Counted from the stretch's first letter, positions 1-12,516 are shown. The stretch is 64,000 nt of DNA from Megaleporinus macrocephalus (GCA_021613375.1 CM038716.1:19384144-19448143), one strand, 5' to 3'. Notes: generated by a model from the letters alone, not told the origin. Made by a program: numbers and translations.

Positions 1-1495
1 CTTAATATGATTGCAACCTATTGAAACAAGTATTACCAGCTATTATTAAACCTATCTTAACTATCATCAACTCTTCTCTTAGTCTGGGTCATGTACCTAA
101 GTCTTTTAAACTAGCTGTGAAAAAACCCTTGATAAAGAAGCCAAATCTTGACCCCAGAGAACTGTCCAGTTATAGACCCATTTCCAACTTACCTTTTATC
201 TCTAAGATTTTAGAAACGGCTGTAGCTCAACAACTCTGTTCTCATCTACATAAGAACAACATATATGAAAAATTCCAATCTGGTTTTAGGCCACATCACA
301 GCACAGAGACAGCTTTAGTAAAGATAACAAATGATCTTCTTGCCTCTGATCAGGGCCACGTATCTCTACTGGTGCTACTCGATCTAAGTGCAGCTTTTGA
401 CACTATAGATCATGCTATTGTCTTGGACAGACTAGAAAATATAGTTGGAATCACAGGAACAGCGTTATCCTGGTTCACATCTTACCTTAGTGATCGCTTT
501 CAGTTTGTAAAGATAAACAATGTATCATCTAATTATACAAGAGTGAAATATGGAGTTCCACAAGGTTCTGTTTTAGGTCCTCTGTTATTTACACTATATA
601 TGTTACCATTAGGCTCAGTTATAAATAGACATGGAATCAGTTTCCACTGCTATGCAGATGATACACAGCTGTACTTATCAGTCAAACCAGATGATAAATC
701 CAGATTAAATAAAATAGAAGATTATGTAAGAGATATTAGACTTTGAAAGCTACAGAACTTCCTTCTTTTGAACCCTGATAAAATGGAAGTTCTCCTGCTC
801 GGACGAAAGGCTGCTCGGACTAAATGTTCAGATTTAATGTTAAATCTTGCTGACTTCTCTGTAGTTCCTGGTTCAGTAGCCAAAAATCTTGGTGTAACAA
901 TTGACTCAGATCTGACGTTTAATAAACACATAGGTAATATTACAAGAACAGCGTTTCTTCACCTACGAAACATTTCAAAGTTAAGAAATGTGTTATTTGT
1001 GTTTGAAAAGTTAGTGCATGCCTTCATAACCTCAAGGCTAGATTACTGTAATGCATTATTGTCAGGATGCTCCAGCAGGAACCTGAATACTTCAGTTAGT
1101 TCAGAACGCTGCAGCTAGAGTACTAACTAAAACCAGGAAATTCAATCACATCAGTCCAGTTTTATCAGCTACACTAGCTTCCTGTTAAATTCCATATCGA
1201 CTAAAAAATTCTATTACTGACGCATAAAATCCTGCATGGTCTCGCACCGGAGTACCTGCAAGATCTAATTTCCTATTATGAACCGCCACGTTCACTCAGA
1301 TCACAGGATACTGGTTTTCTAATAGTTCCTAAAATTCAGAACACTTCATACGGGGAGGAGCTTTTTCCTACAAAGCCCCCAAACTGTGGAATAATCTCCC
1401 AGTTAATGTTCGGGACTCTGGCACAATCTCAATATTTAAGTCTAGACTGAAAACATACTTGTTTAGTTTAGCTTTTGGTAATTAATCTTCTCTTT
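1..1495 (+). mobile_element. L2/CR1-like non-LTR retrotransposon, ORF2 reverse transcriptase remnant
   Basis: The frame at 21-746 reads as the reverse transcriptase of a non-LTR retrotransposon. It has the SYRPISNLP fingers motif, the SGFRPHHSTETA block, the LLDLSAAFDTIDH catalytic block, GVPQGSVLGPLLF, and the YADD active site near 650-663. The C-terminal part continues at 768-1118 in another register (KNLGVTIDSDLTFNKHI, then LHLRNISKLRN and SRLDYCNALLSG). A further frame change near 1100 leads into remnants such as QNAAARVLTKTRK down to about 1490. The 5' part of the element (endonuclease, ORF1) lies left of the window or is truncated. Several frameshifts and stops show the copy is dead. 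The block order fits the L2/CR1 group; the exact family is inferred. Confidence 0.9.
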
Positions 1496-2325
1496 TAAAA
1501 AAAGGCAGGAGATCTGGGGGTTCATGGACACAGAGGTTTATGGTAAACTGAGATGTTGGTGCTGTTGTTCCACCACTTCACGCGATCACACAGGTTTGGT
1601 GACGGTGGAGTGGGGGGATCCCAGTGTCTCAGGGTGCTCTCATGTCTATGTTACCTTCTAGTTCTCCCCTTTTAGTTTAGGCTGTTATAGTTAGACCTGC
1701 CTTGAGTCGCCAGCCACACTCCAAAATTCTGAATATTCATATTCTCTACAGTCTTGCTCCCGAGCTGAACTCACTTTCTCTTTTACTCTTCCTGAGGTAA
1801 TGACTGTCCTCCTGTCTGTTGAACGCTGTTGAAGTACTGATCATCAGGGCCTCCTCCCCACCCATCACTACCCAGCTCTCCTGTCCATTTGTGTCAACTG
1901 CTACACCCTCAGTTACACCACTGTGCCATCCAGATGCAACTGCATTGAGATAGGATGGGACTGTTTCGGCTTGCGCCCACTTTACATAGAGCCTCAGTCA
2001 TAGACGGCCTCAGTCATGGACTGCCTCTATCTGTGCAGCTTCTAAAGCTTTGCTATCCAGATTTCAAACAGAGACTCTTTTCTTTGGTGTTTAGTTTATT
2101 AAACTGTAAATACTGTTTGACCAGAGGAGGATGGGTCTCCCCTTGTGAGTCTGGTTCCTCCCAAGGTTTCTTCCTCCAGTCTGAGGGAGTTTTTTCTTGC
2201 CACTGTTGCCTCTGGCTTGTTCACTGGGGGATATATTTTGTAACTGTCTGTTTTCAAAACTCTGTAAAGCTGCTTTGAGAAAACATTGTTGTAAAAAGCT
2301 TGAATAAACTTGACTTGACTTGACC
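1496..2325 (+). repeat. 3' untranslated tail of the L2-like element
   Basis: Non-coding sequence directly follows the RT remnant. It ends in an AATAAA-like signal and short TTGACT repeats at about 2300-2323, a common way for L2-like elements to end. Positions 2100-2310 are closely matched by 43143-43375 elsewhere in the window, sharing the region around GGATGGGTCTC, CTCCAGTCTGAGGGAG and TTGTTGTAAAAAG. That shows this is a dispersed tail and not part of a host gene. Confidence 0.75.
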
Positions 2326-2548
2326 AAACTTGCCCCAGCAACTTAACTAACTTAACTCACATCAGTGTCATCTGTTGGACCACTGCTCAGGTAGGACAAA
2401 TTAAGGCTCAACCATGCATTGTCAATGATTGTAAACATTTCTCTTTATGTACTTTGGTACAGATAATGCTTTGGGATTCAGAGCCTGTCGTCCTTTTATC
2501 AAATCGATGTTCAAGTGTGGCTGGCACTGCAGCGTGTAACCTCACAGT

Positions 2549-3010
2549 TTTGCAGATTGGAGACACATACAAAGACTTAAGCACATGGAGTTTGAGGCTG
2601 CAATGGAGTACTGCAGGATCAAAAATGTTAATTAGACACCCTGTGGCCTCGTCATCCATCCTGATGCTCTTTGGCTTGGTGCCTCATCAGATGGCTTGCT
2701 GTTCGATCCATTTTCACTGCCACCGTTTGGACTGGTTGACATAAAGTGCCCCAATGTGAAGAACTACGTGGACTGTAAATACCTTCAGATGCAGTACGGC
2801 ACTTTTGCTCTCCGTGAAAGCCACTCATACTACTGGAAGGTGCAGGGTCAACTTCTGATTACTGGCCTGCAGTGGTGTGACTTTGTGACTTGCGCCCAGG
2901 AAGACATGCCGGTGCAGCGAATTCATGTCGACCCAAAAGTAACAGCAGTAATTAAAGAGAGGGTGGACCAGTTTTACTTTCATGTGTCTCCAAAACATTT
3001 TATTGAATGA
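2549..3010 (+). pseudogene. YqaJ-type exonuclease fragment, probably from an ISL2EU-like DNA transposon
   Basis: One frame gives a YqaJ viral-recombinase-like domain. An upstream segment reads CGLVIHPDALWLGASSDGL, followed by GLVDIKCP, which holds the acidic/lysine nuclease motif, and by SYYWKVQGQL and LQWCDFV. One in-frame TAG, at the codon before TPCGLV, interrupts it, and nothing recognisable precedes about 2549. The frame ends with a normal stop at 3008-3010. YqaJ proteins occur as the second ORF of ISL2EU-type DNA transposons in fish and invertebrates (established knowledge). No transposase or terminal repeats were identified here, so the transposon origin is inferred. The fragment is broken and probably not expressed. 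Confidence 0.7.
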
Positions 3011-4640
3011 CTGATTACTTATTTCAAGTCCTGTTTTAATGCTTTGTTTTTTCATAGTTTTGTGTGTACCGTCTATTTTACAATCAACAAAGAGATAATT
3101 TTTTTACTGCAAAGATTTATTTGTCAGTGTCAAATGCATTTGTCATGAAAAAATAAACATTGTATATAGAATTTGTTTATGGTAACAATATAAATGACAT
3201 TTTTTGATTATAAAAATAAACAATAATAAACCACACAGAACATTTACACAAAACTTGTTATTTTATTGTATTATTATCAAGAAGGGTACAGGGGTACGTT
3301 CAGGGTACAAGGTACAAGACATCTGTTGTTTGAGGCTACCCAAAAAAGAACAACATTCCACTCATACCACCGCTGCAGTCAACAATAAACTCTGTTTCGT
3401 GTTGCTGTCAGTTTGCAGTTAAAATTGTAAAATGAAATTGTTCGGCCACTGTAACTTTTGTGTCCGGCTATTTTGTTGGATCCTTGACCCGAACAGTAAA
3501 CGAAAGCATTTTTGTCTTATCGTATTTAGAAGTATTTGGCTCAAGCCGACTGATAAAACTTTGTTTGTTGTTGGTTGTGGTGAAACAACAGTACAAATTC
3601 CTAAAAATCACATGACTGCATTGATAAAAAGTAGAATTAGCTAAAATAACGTGACTTTAAAAAAAAATGTGTGTTTGCAATTGCAAAGCAAAAATAATTA
3701 ATTAAAAAGAGTAATTGAAGTTAACTGCACTAAACGTGCCATACAATAAAAAAAACTGCATTTACATTCTCATTTATTTAGTATTTAAAACTGTTCTCTG
3801 ATGTTTTGTGACCAGCAGGTCGAAAAATGCCCAGATGTGGTTCTACAAATTATTTATATGGTACGGTACGACCCTAGAATGAAACGAGCTGGTATCCCTT
3901 ATTTGAGGGGATCATTTTGGGTGAAGTAGAGACTGTTGGGTAGCACTGTAGGATTTGGGAATCGGCTTGTTTTACCATCCCTGTTTTGTAAAGGCAGGAT
4001 TTGTATTTGAAGGTGGAACAGCAGTGTTTGAGGTTCATGGTATGTACAGTTCTACACATTGTACACTTATTATTCAAGTACGACAGTTTAAACATAGTTT
4101 TCCATTCAGTACACAGTACAGTACTGAACATAATACATGTATAAGTCACATATCTTCTATGTAGAACATCAGAGAACAACTTAGAATGAATTCATTCAGT
4201 ATCTTGTGGCCCCAACATATTGATTGGATAAATTATAGTGTGACATATGAAATACAACATATCATCCAACATTCCACCATGTACATTAGATAAATCCAAA
4301 CCTATAAAAAATAATAATTTACTAAAATGTACTAAATTAAACTAAACTAAATGTAACTTGTCTTGTCTGATTGATGCAACAGGGCTGATCAGGTGGTCCG
4401 ATGAAAGAGTCACAGGTCAACTGGAGAGTCGACGTCTCAGAGTTCAGCTGTGTGATTCCATCAATGAAGGACTGAACACCAAACACACTTTAACGTTATA
4501 CGATAAACTAACTTTCTTCATAACTCACTTCATTTGACAAAGGAGTACAAAAGATTATCAAAACAAAACGAGTTAAACTGAACAGCGCCAATAATTAGAC
4601 TTGCATGTCGTTGCTGTTAGAGCTTTTTGTCTACCGAGCT
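3011..4640. other. AT-rich stretch with no recognised gene
   Basis: Short, low-complexity frames only. I see no domain, no convincing splice-linked coding and no repeat that I can name. Confidence 0.5.
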
Positions 4641-4648
4641 AGGCTGTA

Positions 4649-4882
4649 GCTAGAACCTATCAAATGAAAGTGACCAGTAGCTTGACCTGCAGCCTCAGAG
4701 AAGACCTTCACTATGAGTGGTACAGAAATAGAGATTACAAAACAAATGGTTCCTCTATTGTGCTGGACTCCACCAGTTCATCTGCTGAGGGCAGTTTCTA
4801 CTGTGGGTTGTATGACAGCAGTGGTACATTCCATCGTTCTTCTTCAGTGTGTATCAGTCAACCTAAACCTCAGATCACCTAG
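4649..4882 (+). pseudogene. Immunoglobulin C2-like domain fragment
   Basis: The frame contains the hallmarks of one Ig fold: a first cysteine in SLTCSL, a core tryptophan in YEWYRN, and the second cysteine in GSFYCGLYD about 40 residues on. The fragment stops shortly after (QPKPQIT), with no transmembrane or tail sequence. It resembles the C2 domains of fish CD22-like/Fc-receptor-like proteins, but it is isolated. Its upstream frame is closed by a stop. It may be an exon of a gene with unrecognised partners, or a relic. Confidence 0.55.
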
Positions 4883-5123
4883 ACTACATATACTGTATCT
4901 GTAAACATTCACCCACATCATCACTTCCTGCTGTTTTTACTGATCTGTGTTTTTAGAGAATGTTTCTGATTAAAAATGACAAAAGATTTGATAGTAAAAT
5001 GTTCTGTATCTGTATTTTTTCTTATTTGCTTTTAATTTAGTAGACATTATACTATCAGTACAGAAATCATCTTTTTCTTTGCTTTCTGCTGACTGTAAGT
5101 GTGTGTGTGTGTGTGTGTTGCAG

Positions 5124-5315
5124 GTGTTCTGGGTAGAGAGTGTTGGGGTGTCTTACACTCCTGAACGTGTGTTTGCTCTGAAAGGATCATCAGTTGATCT
5201 CTCCTGCTACTACATCCCTTTAGGACACACAGTGACTAAATCAGTGTGGTTTATTAAAGAGCGGGCTGGTGCTGAGCTGGGGATAAAAATAAAAAAGTGT
5301 CAGCAGGTGAATTAG
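5124..5315 (+). pseudogene. CD22-like immunoglobulin V-type exon, 5' part
   Basis: A (GT)n tract at 5100-5118 and TTGCAG form a plausible splice acceptor just before 5124. The exon reads VFWVESVGVSYTPERV, then LKGSSVDLSCYY with the first Ig cysteine, then VTKSVWFIKE with the core tryptophan. This order (GVSYTPE, KGSSVDLSC, W-F-I-K) is typical of the first Ig domain in fish B-cell receptor CD22-like proteins. After WFIKERAGAE the frame drifts and stops at 5313-5315 before the second cysteine, so the domain is truncated. With the C2 fragment 250 bp upstream this looks like debris of an Ig-receptor cluster. Confidence 0.65.
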
Positions 5316-8300
5316 TACTAGCTAAGTCGACAAGAATGTAGTTAGGATAACAATTTTAAAGCTCGGATTATCTGTTAACATCTATTAAACATTAGACACA
5401 GTTACGTTCTGCATGATCTTCATTCTAAAAGACACAAAGTTTACATCAGTGAAGTGATGAAGTGGAGAGAGATAGAAATGAACTGCAGATTAAACACATG
5501 TTTAAAAGTGAAAGAACAGATCAAAACACCTTCCTCTGATTTACAGTGTGGAGGAGTCTGACCAGTTCCTGGTACATTACATGTTTTGTTGATTTTCTAA
5601 GTAAAAAAATAAGTTAAAACATCCTCTACAGAGAACTCATGTCTGCACACTTTAATACACATTCATTTAAATCATTCAATTCATTCATATTTATATTCAT
5701 TTTAGTCACTGTTAGCCCCCCACACTCCCCTCTGATTCAGTGTGTCTCTCTTTCACACCAGCTCTGTGTTCAGTGAGCAGGAACTGACAGATTCTTAGTG
5801 TATATTTTTAGATTTGGTTTACATGTTACATGTTTACATGTATAAATTACATTTAGTTACACTTTTAATATTTCATACTTAATAAAGTACTTTAACAAAT
5901 TTGCACAAACTTACTGCAGAGATGAAAAGAGAACATTCACACAAGCAGAACAGCTGGACTTCACCTGTATTTATAATAACTTATAATTATTAATATACTA
6001 TTAAATCTAAAGCATGTTCTTTACTGACATTCTGATCAGATTGTAGGTGTAAATACAGAACAGCTGCATGTTTCATTTCACAGAGTCTAGTTAGTTCAGT
6101 TGGACTGGATTTAGAGTAGTGCAGTGAAATGAATGTATTTATAGTGTTAATAATGTTTCAGGCACACCTGAAGAGCTCCATGGCATCCCCTTAATCCACA
6201 CACCTGTCCCTCCACCTGCTGCTGCCAAACCCAGCAGACTACCCAGACTGAAGAACCTGCACAAGGATGTGAACAAGGCCTAATAATTAGTCTGAGAGTA
6301 CTAAGAACAGAGTGAACACCACAGAGTTCAGAAGTAGATTCCCAGCAAAATCTGTGTGGTTCATATGCAGGATTAAACCTAAATTTAAACCTAATCTTAA
6401 ACTGGACCCCAACCTGATTCACATGCTTTTTCAGAGGACAGAGTAGGACAGAGGAGGAAAGCAGAAGCTTGTGTGGTGCCTGCAGGCAGAAAAGCTGCTG
6501 CAGTAAGACAGAGCAGGAGAGCAGATTCACACTTGGAGCCTGTAGAAAGCAGAACTGCTCCAAAACTGTTAATGTTACACAAAATTCATGGATGTGCATC
6601 GTCAATGCAATGCAATACAATTACGATTACATTGCTGATCAATTTCAGTTCCAAACATTATCAAACAGAACAAACATACTGACCTATTGATTCTGTTATG
6701 AACAGCAATAATAAGATATTGTTATCCATCTCTCCATAAAGCTGAACGGTGCAGCATGTACATCCTGGCGTCTCAGCGTATTGTTTAAGTTTTTCTGTTC
6801 CACCTTAAATGCTGCAGCGGCTGTAATGCTGCCACCTCCTTCTACCCGTCCATCTCCTGCTGAAATTTCCTGCTCCATCTCAAACAGGGCTGCTGTTACG
6901 TTCTGGCACCTGAATTAATATCACTTACTCCACCTTTAAGTACATTTACAGCTGAATAAAACTAACTAACTAGAATAACCAGAAGATCATATTGTAGCTG
7001 ATCAGTTTCTCTCTGTAACTACTTACTAGTTCACTGTGTAAGTGATGTATTTTAATTAAAGCCTGATGTTTAAAGTTCTCCTAGTCGGACAGGAATCACT
7101 TCAGTATGAAAATCACTTTAGACAGAATTCTCCTCAAGCCGGTGAGCGAGTGTTAAAATGTCACTAACAGCGGTTACACCAGAACAGCCAAAGTTTAGAC
7201 TCTTCACTTCCTCTTAAAACATGTCCTGCACTTAAAACTGACAGTAAGAAAGTAAACCCCAAACACACCTCAGCTCTGCTGGACGTGCACAGTGGATTCA
7301 GCTGCTTTGACTTTCTCTGCTGTTTGCTGCTCACAGCTGGTTACAGCTCACACAGGCTGATCACATGATCTTTCCTGGAGCTGTCCAGAGTGCTGAACTG
7401 TATCACCTCTAACTGACCAGAACTGCTGTTCTCTTATACACTTACACACACGTCTCTGTTCTCAAAATTCTACATGCATGTAGGAAATCCTTCATATTAA
7501 CAGCAATAAAATCCACAAAAACCCAGAAAAGCAGATAAAAGAAATCTAGTAAAACATTTAAAGTATCTTTGATGTATTAGTTGTATAAAATGAAATACAG
7601 TAATATGTGTGTAAATGTACTGATGTTGTTAATTTGGCCACAAAACAAATTGAAAAGAGAAAACTTCGTCATTTGGATTTAGAAATGGTGAATATAGTGG
7701 GAGATGTTTAAAACAGTTTGATGGGGTAAATGAATGTGTTTGTATGTGTAAAAAGCACTAACAGTCCCTCTCAGCACATATTTCTCTCGTTCTTCTTCTC
7801 TTTCTACCTGCATTGGTCTGTGTGATGGAGCAGCACTGCAGTTAACAGTGGGACCTGTGGAGGGACACTTTGATGAGCGTCCACATGCACTGGTTAGCTT
7901 TATTAGCATTATTAGCTAAAGCTGATCTCACTGCATCAGTTCTAGTGTGCAGTGACTATGAGAGAATATTGTGTTGTTAAAGTGATACGACATGTTGTTA
8001 CTTTATGGTGTTGTTTTTTATTTCTCTACATCAGTTGTTCAGTTGTTTATCTCCCTCTTTACTCTTTAGTCCCCACTGTGAAGAAGAACAACACTGAAAA
8101 AACACAAGTCAACAAATTATATACAACAATTATTATTTAAAAATCATAAACAGTTATTAGTGCACTGTACATGTATAGAGACTAATGATCCAGCGGAGAC
8201 CTGCTAACAACAGAGAAAGTGGTGAGAACAAAAACTTAAAATACCTAAACTTGGTATAAAACAACTTAACAACTTAAGTGGTGCCACTGTATCCGGTAGC

Positions 8301-8460
8301 CACAATAGATTATATATAATTTTTAACATTGTTAATAAATAATCTGGTGGCAGTAGATGTATAACAGGGTTCTAGTTGAGCTCAGTATTAGTTGCTGTTA
8401 AATGTACATTAAATGCAAAATACAAAACCGTTACAGTGGGCTCCCCAAATAATGTGTTTC
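5316..8460. other. Mostly non-coding; one possible short terminal exon
   Basis: No clear gene. At 6163-6282 on the plus strand a TTTCAG acceptor precedes an open stretch of 39 codons beginning GTPEELHGIPLIHTP and ending KDVNKA plus stop. It could be the last exon (cytoplasmic tail) of the CD22-like locus, but no homology is visible. Longer frames on the minus strand at 6147-6620 are cysteine- and leucine-rich with no domain and look like chance. Confidence 0.3.
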
Positions 8461-8463
8461 CAC

Positions 8464-8491
8464 TTAATAATAATAATAATAATAATAATAA
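8464..8491. repeat. (TAA)n microsatellite
   Basis: Uninterrupted TAA units, followed by degenerate TAA/CAA repeats to about 8520. Confidence 0.9.
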
Positions 8492-8599
8492 CAACAGTAA
8501 TAATAATAATTATATAATATGAATAATAAAAAGCAAACTGTGCTCCATGCTGTTCAGTGCTGTGACCTCCTCTGCTGCTTGGGGTCGGGTTCTTCTCAG

Positions 8600-8797
8600 C
8601 TTCTCAGCGTTGGTGTGCTGAAGCCCTCAGTGACGCTGAGCTGTCCGTCAGGCTGCTCCTCCTCTCTCAGAGTGGGACAACGGAGTGTCCAGACTGTATG
8701 GGCGTGGCTGTCCAGAGGCCGTGCTGACCATGGAGCCCACCACAGAGTGGTACATGGTCTGGTACTCCTCTATGGTGTGACCATGGACGGAGCCCTC
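8600..8797 (-). pseudogene. Unidentified coding-like fragment in two frames
   Basis: On the minus strand a CTGCAG acceptor at about 8798-8803 precedes a frame reading EGSVHGHTIEEYQTMYHSVV and then GQPRPYSLD, which has the composition of real protein. After that a second frame takes over, reading LREEEQPDGQLSVTEGFSTP to a stop near 8595. The switch suggests a small deletion inside a once continuous exon. I cannot name the family. It could be an exon of a gene or a processed fragment. Confidence 0.35.
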
Positions 8798-8869
8798 CTG
8801 CAGTGACAACAAGAAGATTCAGCAATAGTGAGAAGTCAGTAGTGAGAAGTAATTACAGACTAAAACGGG

Positions 8870-9690
8870 GGTGGTAAACGGAGGTCCTGGAGAGTGTTAA
8901 ATGTGTTATGTTTATTTTGTTCACATAATCATACATACATGAACAAGTCAGCCATGTGTGTCGTTACACAGCACACACATTTTAATTCACTGTATAAACA
9001 GTTTTTATGTATATAATTATTACTGATGCAGTAAAACTAAATTATTTTAAGTTGTTAGCACAACGCTAGTGGAGCACATGTACAGTTTGACTAATGGCAG
9101 CTCTTTAGTCACAATTCAGCAGCAAATCTGTGAGATGAGTGGATTGTGATGCAGAGAAGAAATGTCTGATTAGTCTGAGAAGCAGGTGAAGCAGGGGGAG
9201 TGATGTCTGGTATGAAATAGTTTGGATCTTCTGGAGGGTCAGTGACATACAGGTATAACTTTCTACACAGCACTGGACAGCAGTAAGATCCCTGATGGGT
9301 AAACTGGTCCAGAATGCAGGCAGGCAGGGTCACCAGATCAAGACAGAAGAAACAACAGCATCAGACCCCACAGGATGGGCAGTTTTTCAGCTCTGCATAG
9401 AAACACACAGACAGTTAGTTCTGTTAGGAGTGACTGAAAACAGAATACAGTGTATATTGTTAACTGAGTGCAGCAGTGACTCCAGCAGGTCCAGCTATTA
9501 CAGTCTAACTTTATATGAAATGGCTAAATCTGCTGATGGAACTTTCTAATGTAAAACTCTAGGTACTAATAGTGAGCTGACACGTTGTGATCTAAGTAGG
9601 CCTGATGGTTCATAATAAGAGGTAAGTTCACTCAGGTACTGAGAGCTGAGACTGTTAAGAGCTTCATTTATCAACAGAAGAATTTAGTAC
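8870..9690. other. No recognised gene
   Basis: Only short open frames, of which 9295-9549 (+) is the longest. It has no domain I recognise. Confidence 0.4.
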
Positions 9691-9699
9691 TCACTGCAG

Positions 9700-10222
9700 A
9701 ATTTAACTGGCAACCAATGTAGAGTAATTCAAACTGAGCTTATGTGGTAAAACGTGTAGTTGTAGTTGTTGTAAAGACTCTGTCTGCAGCATTCTGGACT
9801 ACCTGAAGCTTGTTAAGACTTTTACTGGAGCATCCAGACAGCTGGACCTTACCTGGAGGTCTGTAATCCAACCTGGAGGTCATAAAGGGGGAACCAGCTT
9901 TTCCACATCCTGTACAGACAGTGCATTTCTTAATGTGACAATATTGTGAAGATGAAGAAAAGCTAATCTAGTTATACTGATTATATGTTCATCAAAGGAC
10001 AGATCAGCATCGATCAAGGTTCTTTACAGATGTACCTGATGCAGTGAAGAAGTTATTAAGATTCAGTGTTAATTTACAGCTTGAAGATAGAAGCTGATAG
10101 ATCTGGGAGGTTTTTAATAAAGAGGATTTTATAGTACACTTAACTTGATAACATCTATCAACACATATAACCAGATTTGGTAATGATCTGAGACTGGACT
10201 GCAGCGCTCTGGGGGAGAACAT
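9700..10222 (-). mobile_element. Antisense L2-like LINE fragment, C-terminal ORF2
   Basis: Read on the minus strand, the interval follows the same block order as the L2-like element at 768-1118: LTLNLNNFFTASGTSVKNLD, then ISITRLAFLHLHNI and LRNALSVQD. The frame is shifted several times and stops are present. This is an old truncated copy lacking the polymerase active-site region. Confidence 0.65.
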
Positions 10223-10828
10223 CTAAATGATCTATTTCCACATCAAGACTGTGTTTGCAGTAATGAGTGGGCGTTACGCTACTTTGAGCTTCACTGGTAA
10301 GAAAACTATCCACATGATTCTGTTTGACTGAATATAATAGTGATGTATAAACATTAACACAGTGATTTGAACTGTCTGTGTATAATAGACTGTAGAGAGA
10401 CTGTACTGTCCCACTGTGTATGTGCACAGTGTGGTTAGCTAAGATGTTCAGTACTCTCTGTTACTCTGAATGAAACAGCTTTATTTGAAACTGTCTGTAG
10501 GGGCTGTGTTTCACTTACTATGGACTGAGTGCTTTCGTACAGTGTGAGTCACTAAAGAACAAGATTTCTATAATCCTTCAGTGTATGTTTGGCTTTAGAC
10601 GACACTTAACTACAGCTCAACCAGACAAACAGTCTTTATGATTTCTGCTGTTACTAAGCTACAGAGATGCTGCGGAGACAATGATTGACTGTTAAGGTAC
10701 ATCACACTCATTTACACTAACAACTACTTCATTTAAGGTAATGCATTATTCTTAAGAGATATTTCAGAAGGGACACCAAAGTGTGTTTGTTGTTTTCAGT
10801 CTGAGGAGATATGCCTGCTGGTCTGCCG

Positions 10829-10833
<5 letters not shown>

Positions 10834-10906
<73 letters not shown>
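10834..10906. repeat. (TA)n microsatellite
   Basis: About 73 bp of pure alternating TA. Reads as an IYIY-type frame on both strands, which is not coding. Confidence 0.95.
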
Positions 10907-10908
<2 letters not shown>

Positions 10909-11296
10909 TCTACACATTTTGTAGAATCTACTGAAATGGTAAATTCAACTTTCAACCAGGTTTATTAGATTGTACACGTAGGGGTTCGATGTATGGTGGT
11001 CGGATCACTTGTTACTTAAAAGAACGCAGGATGGAGACGGATTGTACTCTAGCAGCATCTCAGTGTTATTGGACTTGAGGTGGGAAGGTCTGTGAGGACA
11101 ACAATTGAGCTGGGCTGTCAGCAGGTACCTTGAGGGTTCTGGTGCTTGGAGATGTTGAGTGTGAGATGGGCAGAGCACCTGACAAAGCACTCAAGTATGG
11201 GAGCTGAGCTTGCTGAGATAAGTCACGTGCTGTCGTATCACAGCTGTCTGTCGGTACAGGGGACAGGTAAGGTTTTAGCCGATTGTAATGAACAAT

Positions 11297-12516
11297 TTAA
11301 GAGTTTTCAGACTCAATCAGCAGATAACGGATCCTGTATATCACTCCAGGATTGTCATCATCAGATCCCAGACACTCTAATATTTCATAGGGACCTTTCC
11401 AGTGAGGAGCCAGCTTTTGTCTAGCTGTGGTGGGCTCATCCAACCACACAAGGTCTCCTGGATTGTAGGGGGTGTGTTTGACAAGCTTGTCATATTGTCG
11501 TTTTTGCTGTTTGTGGGCATAATTTCTGTTTTGTGATGCAGACCCAAAAGCTGATTGGAGTTTGCGTGCCAGCTGGGCTGCATAATCTGCAGGTGATCCT
11601 GGAGTAGAACTAGATGGTATATTGCTAGGTAACAGCAAATTAGCAGGCATTCTTGCTTTGAGTTCTTGAGTGAGAAAAAATGGACTGAAGCCTGTTGTTG
11701 AATGAGGGCATGTATTGTAGGCCAGAGCAACTTGGTTGAGACAATCATCCCACTCACCAGGTTACTGAAGAAGCAACTTAGCCAGCTGGTCAATAAGAGT
11801 TCTGTTGAACCGCTCGACCATGCCATCACACTGAGGATGATATGGGCTTGATGATATTTCTGATCACCAAGTAGTTTGCACAGATGATTGATGAGATCTG
11901 ACTCGAACTGACGGCCTTGATTAGTGTGCAAGGTTTCTGGAATACTGTTTCTGGAATTTCTGGCTTGCGACTGTTGCTGTGTTGTGTTTTTCGGACAGGG
12001 CTTGACTGGCTAACAGGACCTGACTCTTTTACAATTGCTTTCGGACTGAATACCTAGTTAGAGGTCAGGATATGCTCTGTTTGTCTGTTTGCATTGGGGT
12101 GACGTGACAGAGCATCAGCATTACTATGGCTTTGTCCTTCTCTGTAACGTACAGTCTATTCAAAGCAATCAAGTTCCAGAGCCCAATGTGCTCGTCGGCC
12201 AGTTCGGTCATTGTCAATAGGAATTTTCCGAAGGCCCATAAGTGGTTTGTGATCAGTGATTATCACAAATGGTTGCTTGTACAGATAATGCCTGAAATGC
12301 CTTACTTCCCAGACAACACTGTACGTTCCGTAGATCTTGCTGAACGCCGTCTTTGGAAACAACATGACCTAGGAACTTGACGTAATCTTGGGCCAGACAG
12401 CACTTTGCAGGGTTTAGTTTGAGACCAATGACTTGAAATCGAGAGAAAACCTCTTCTAAATGCTGAAGATGTTCACTAAACGAGCGGCTAAAAATCAGAA
12501 CATCATCCAAGTACAC
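11297..12516 (-). mobile_element. Ty3/gypsy retrotransposon pol remnant (RT, RNase H, integrase)
   Basis: All pieces are on the minus strand and in the expected order from high to low coordinate. At 12516-12380 lies the reverse transcriptase end with YLDDVLIFS and FLGHVVS. At 12365-12070 is RNase H with FVIITDHKPL and YREGQSHSNADALSRHP. At 11931-11720 is integrase core with HTNQGRQFES, then in another frame the CDGMVERFNRTL-like block. At 11650-11297 is the integrase C-terminus with GDLVWL and KLAPHWKGPYEIL. Parts are missing between RT and RNase H and between RNase H and the integrase core, and the frame changes repeatedly. I found no LTRs or primer-binding site. The element is dead. Confidence 0.9.

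Noticed and set aside
6147..6620. 157-codon minus-strand frame rich in Cys and Leu
   Set aside because: No domain, no start context, and composition follows local CTGCAG-rich sequence. Treated as chance.
9295..9549. 84-codon frame with an Ig-like SADGTF ending
   Set aside because: No paired cysteines or core tryptophan in proper spacing; the resemblance is too weak.
10729..10968. IYIYIY-type open frames on both strands (also at 21025, 32373 and 62321)
   Set aside because: They are translations of TA microsatellites, open in any frame, with no protein character beside the repeat.
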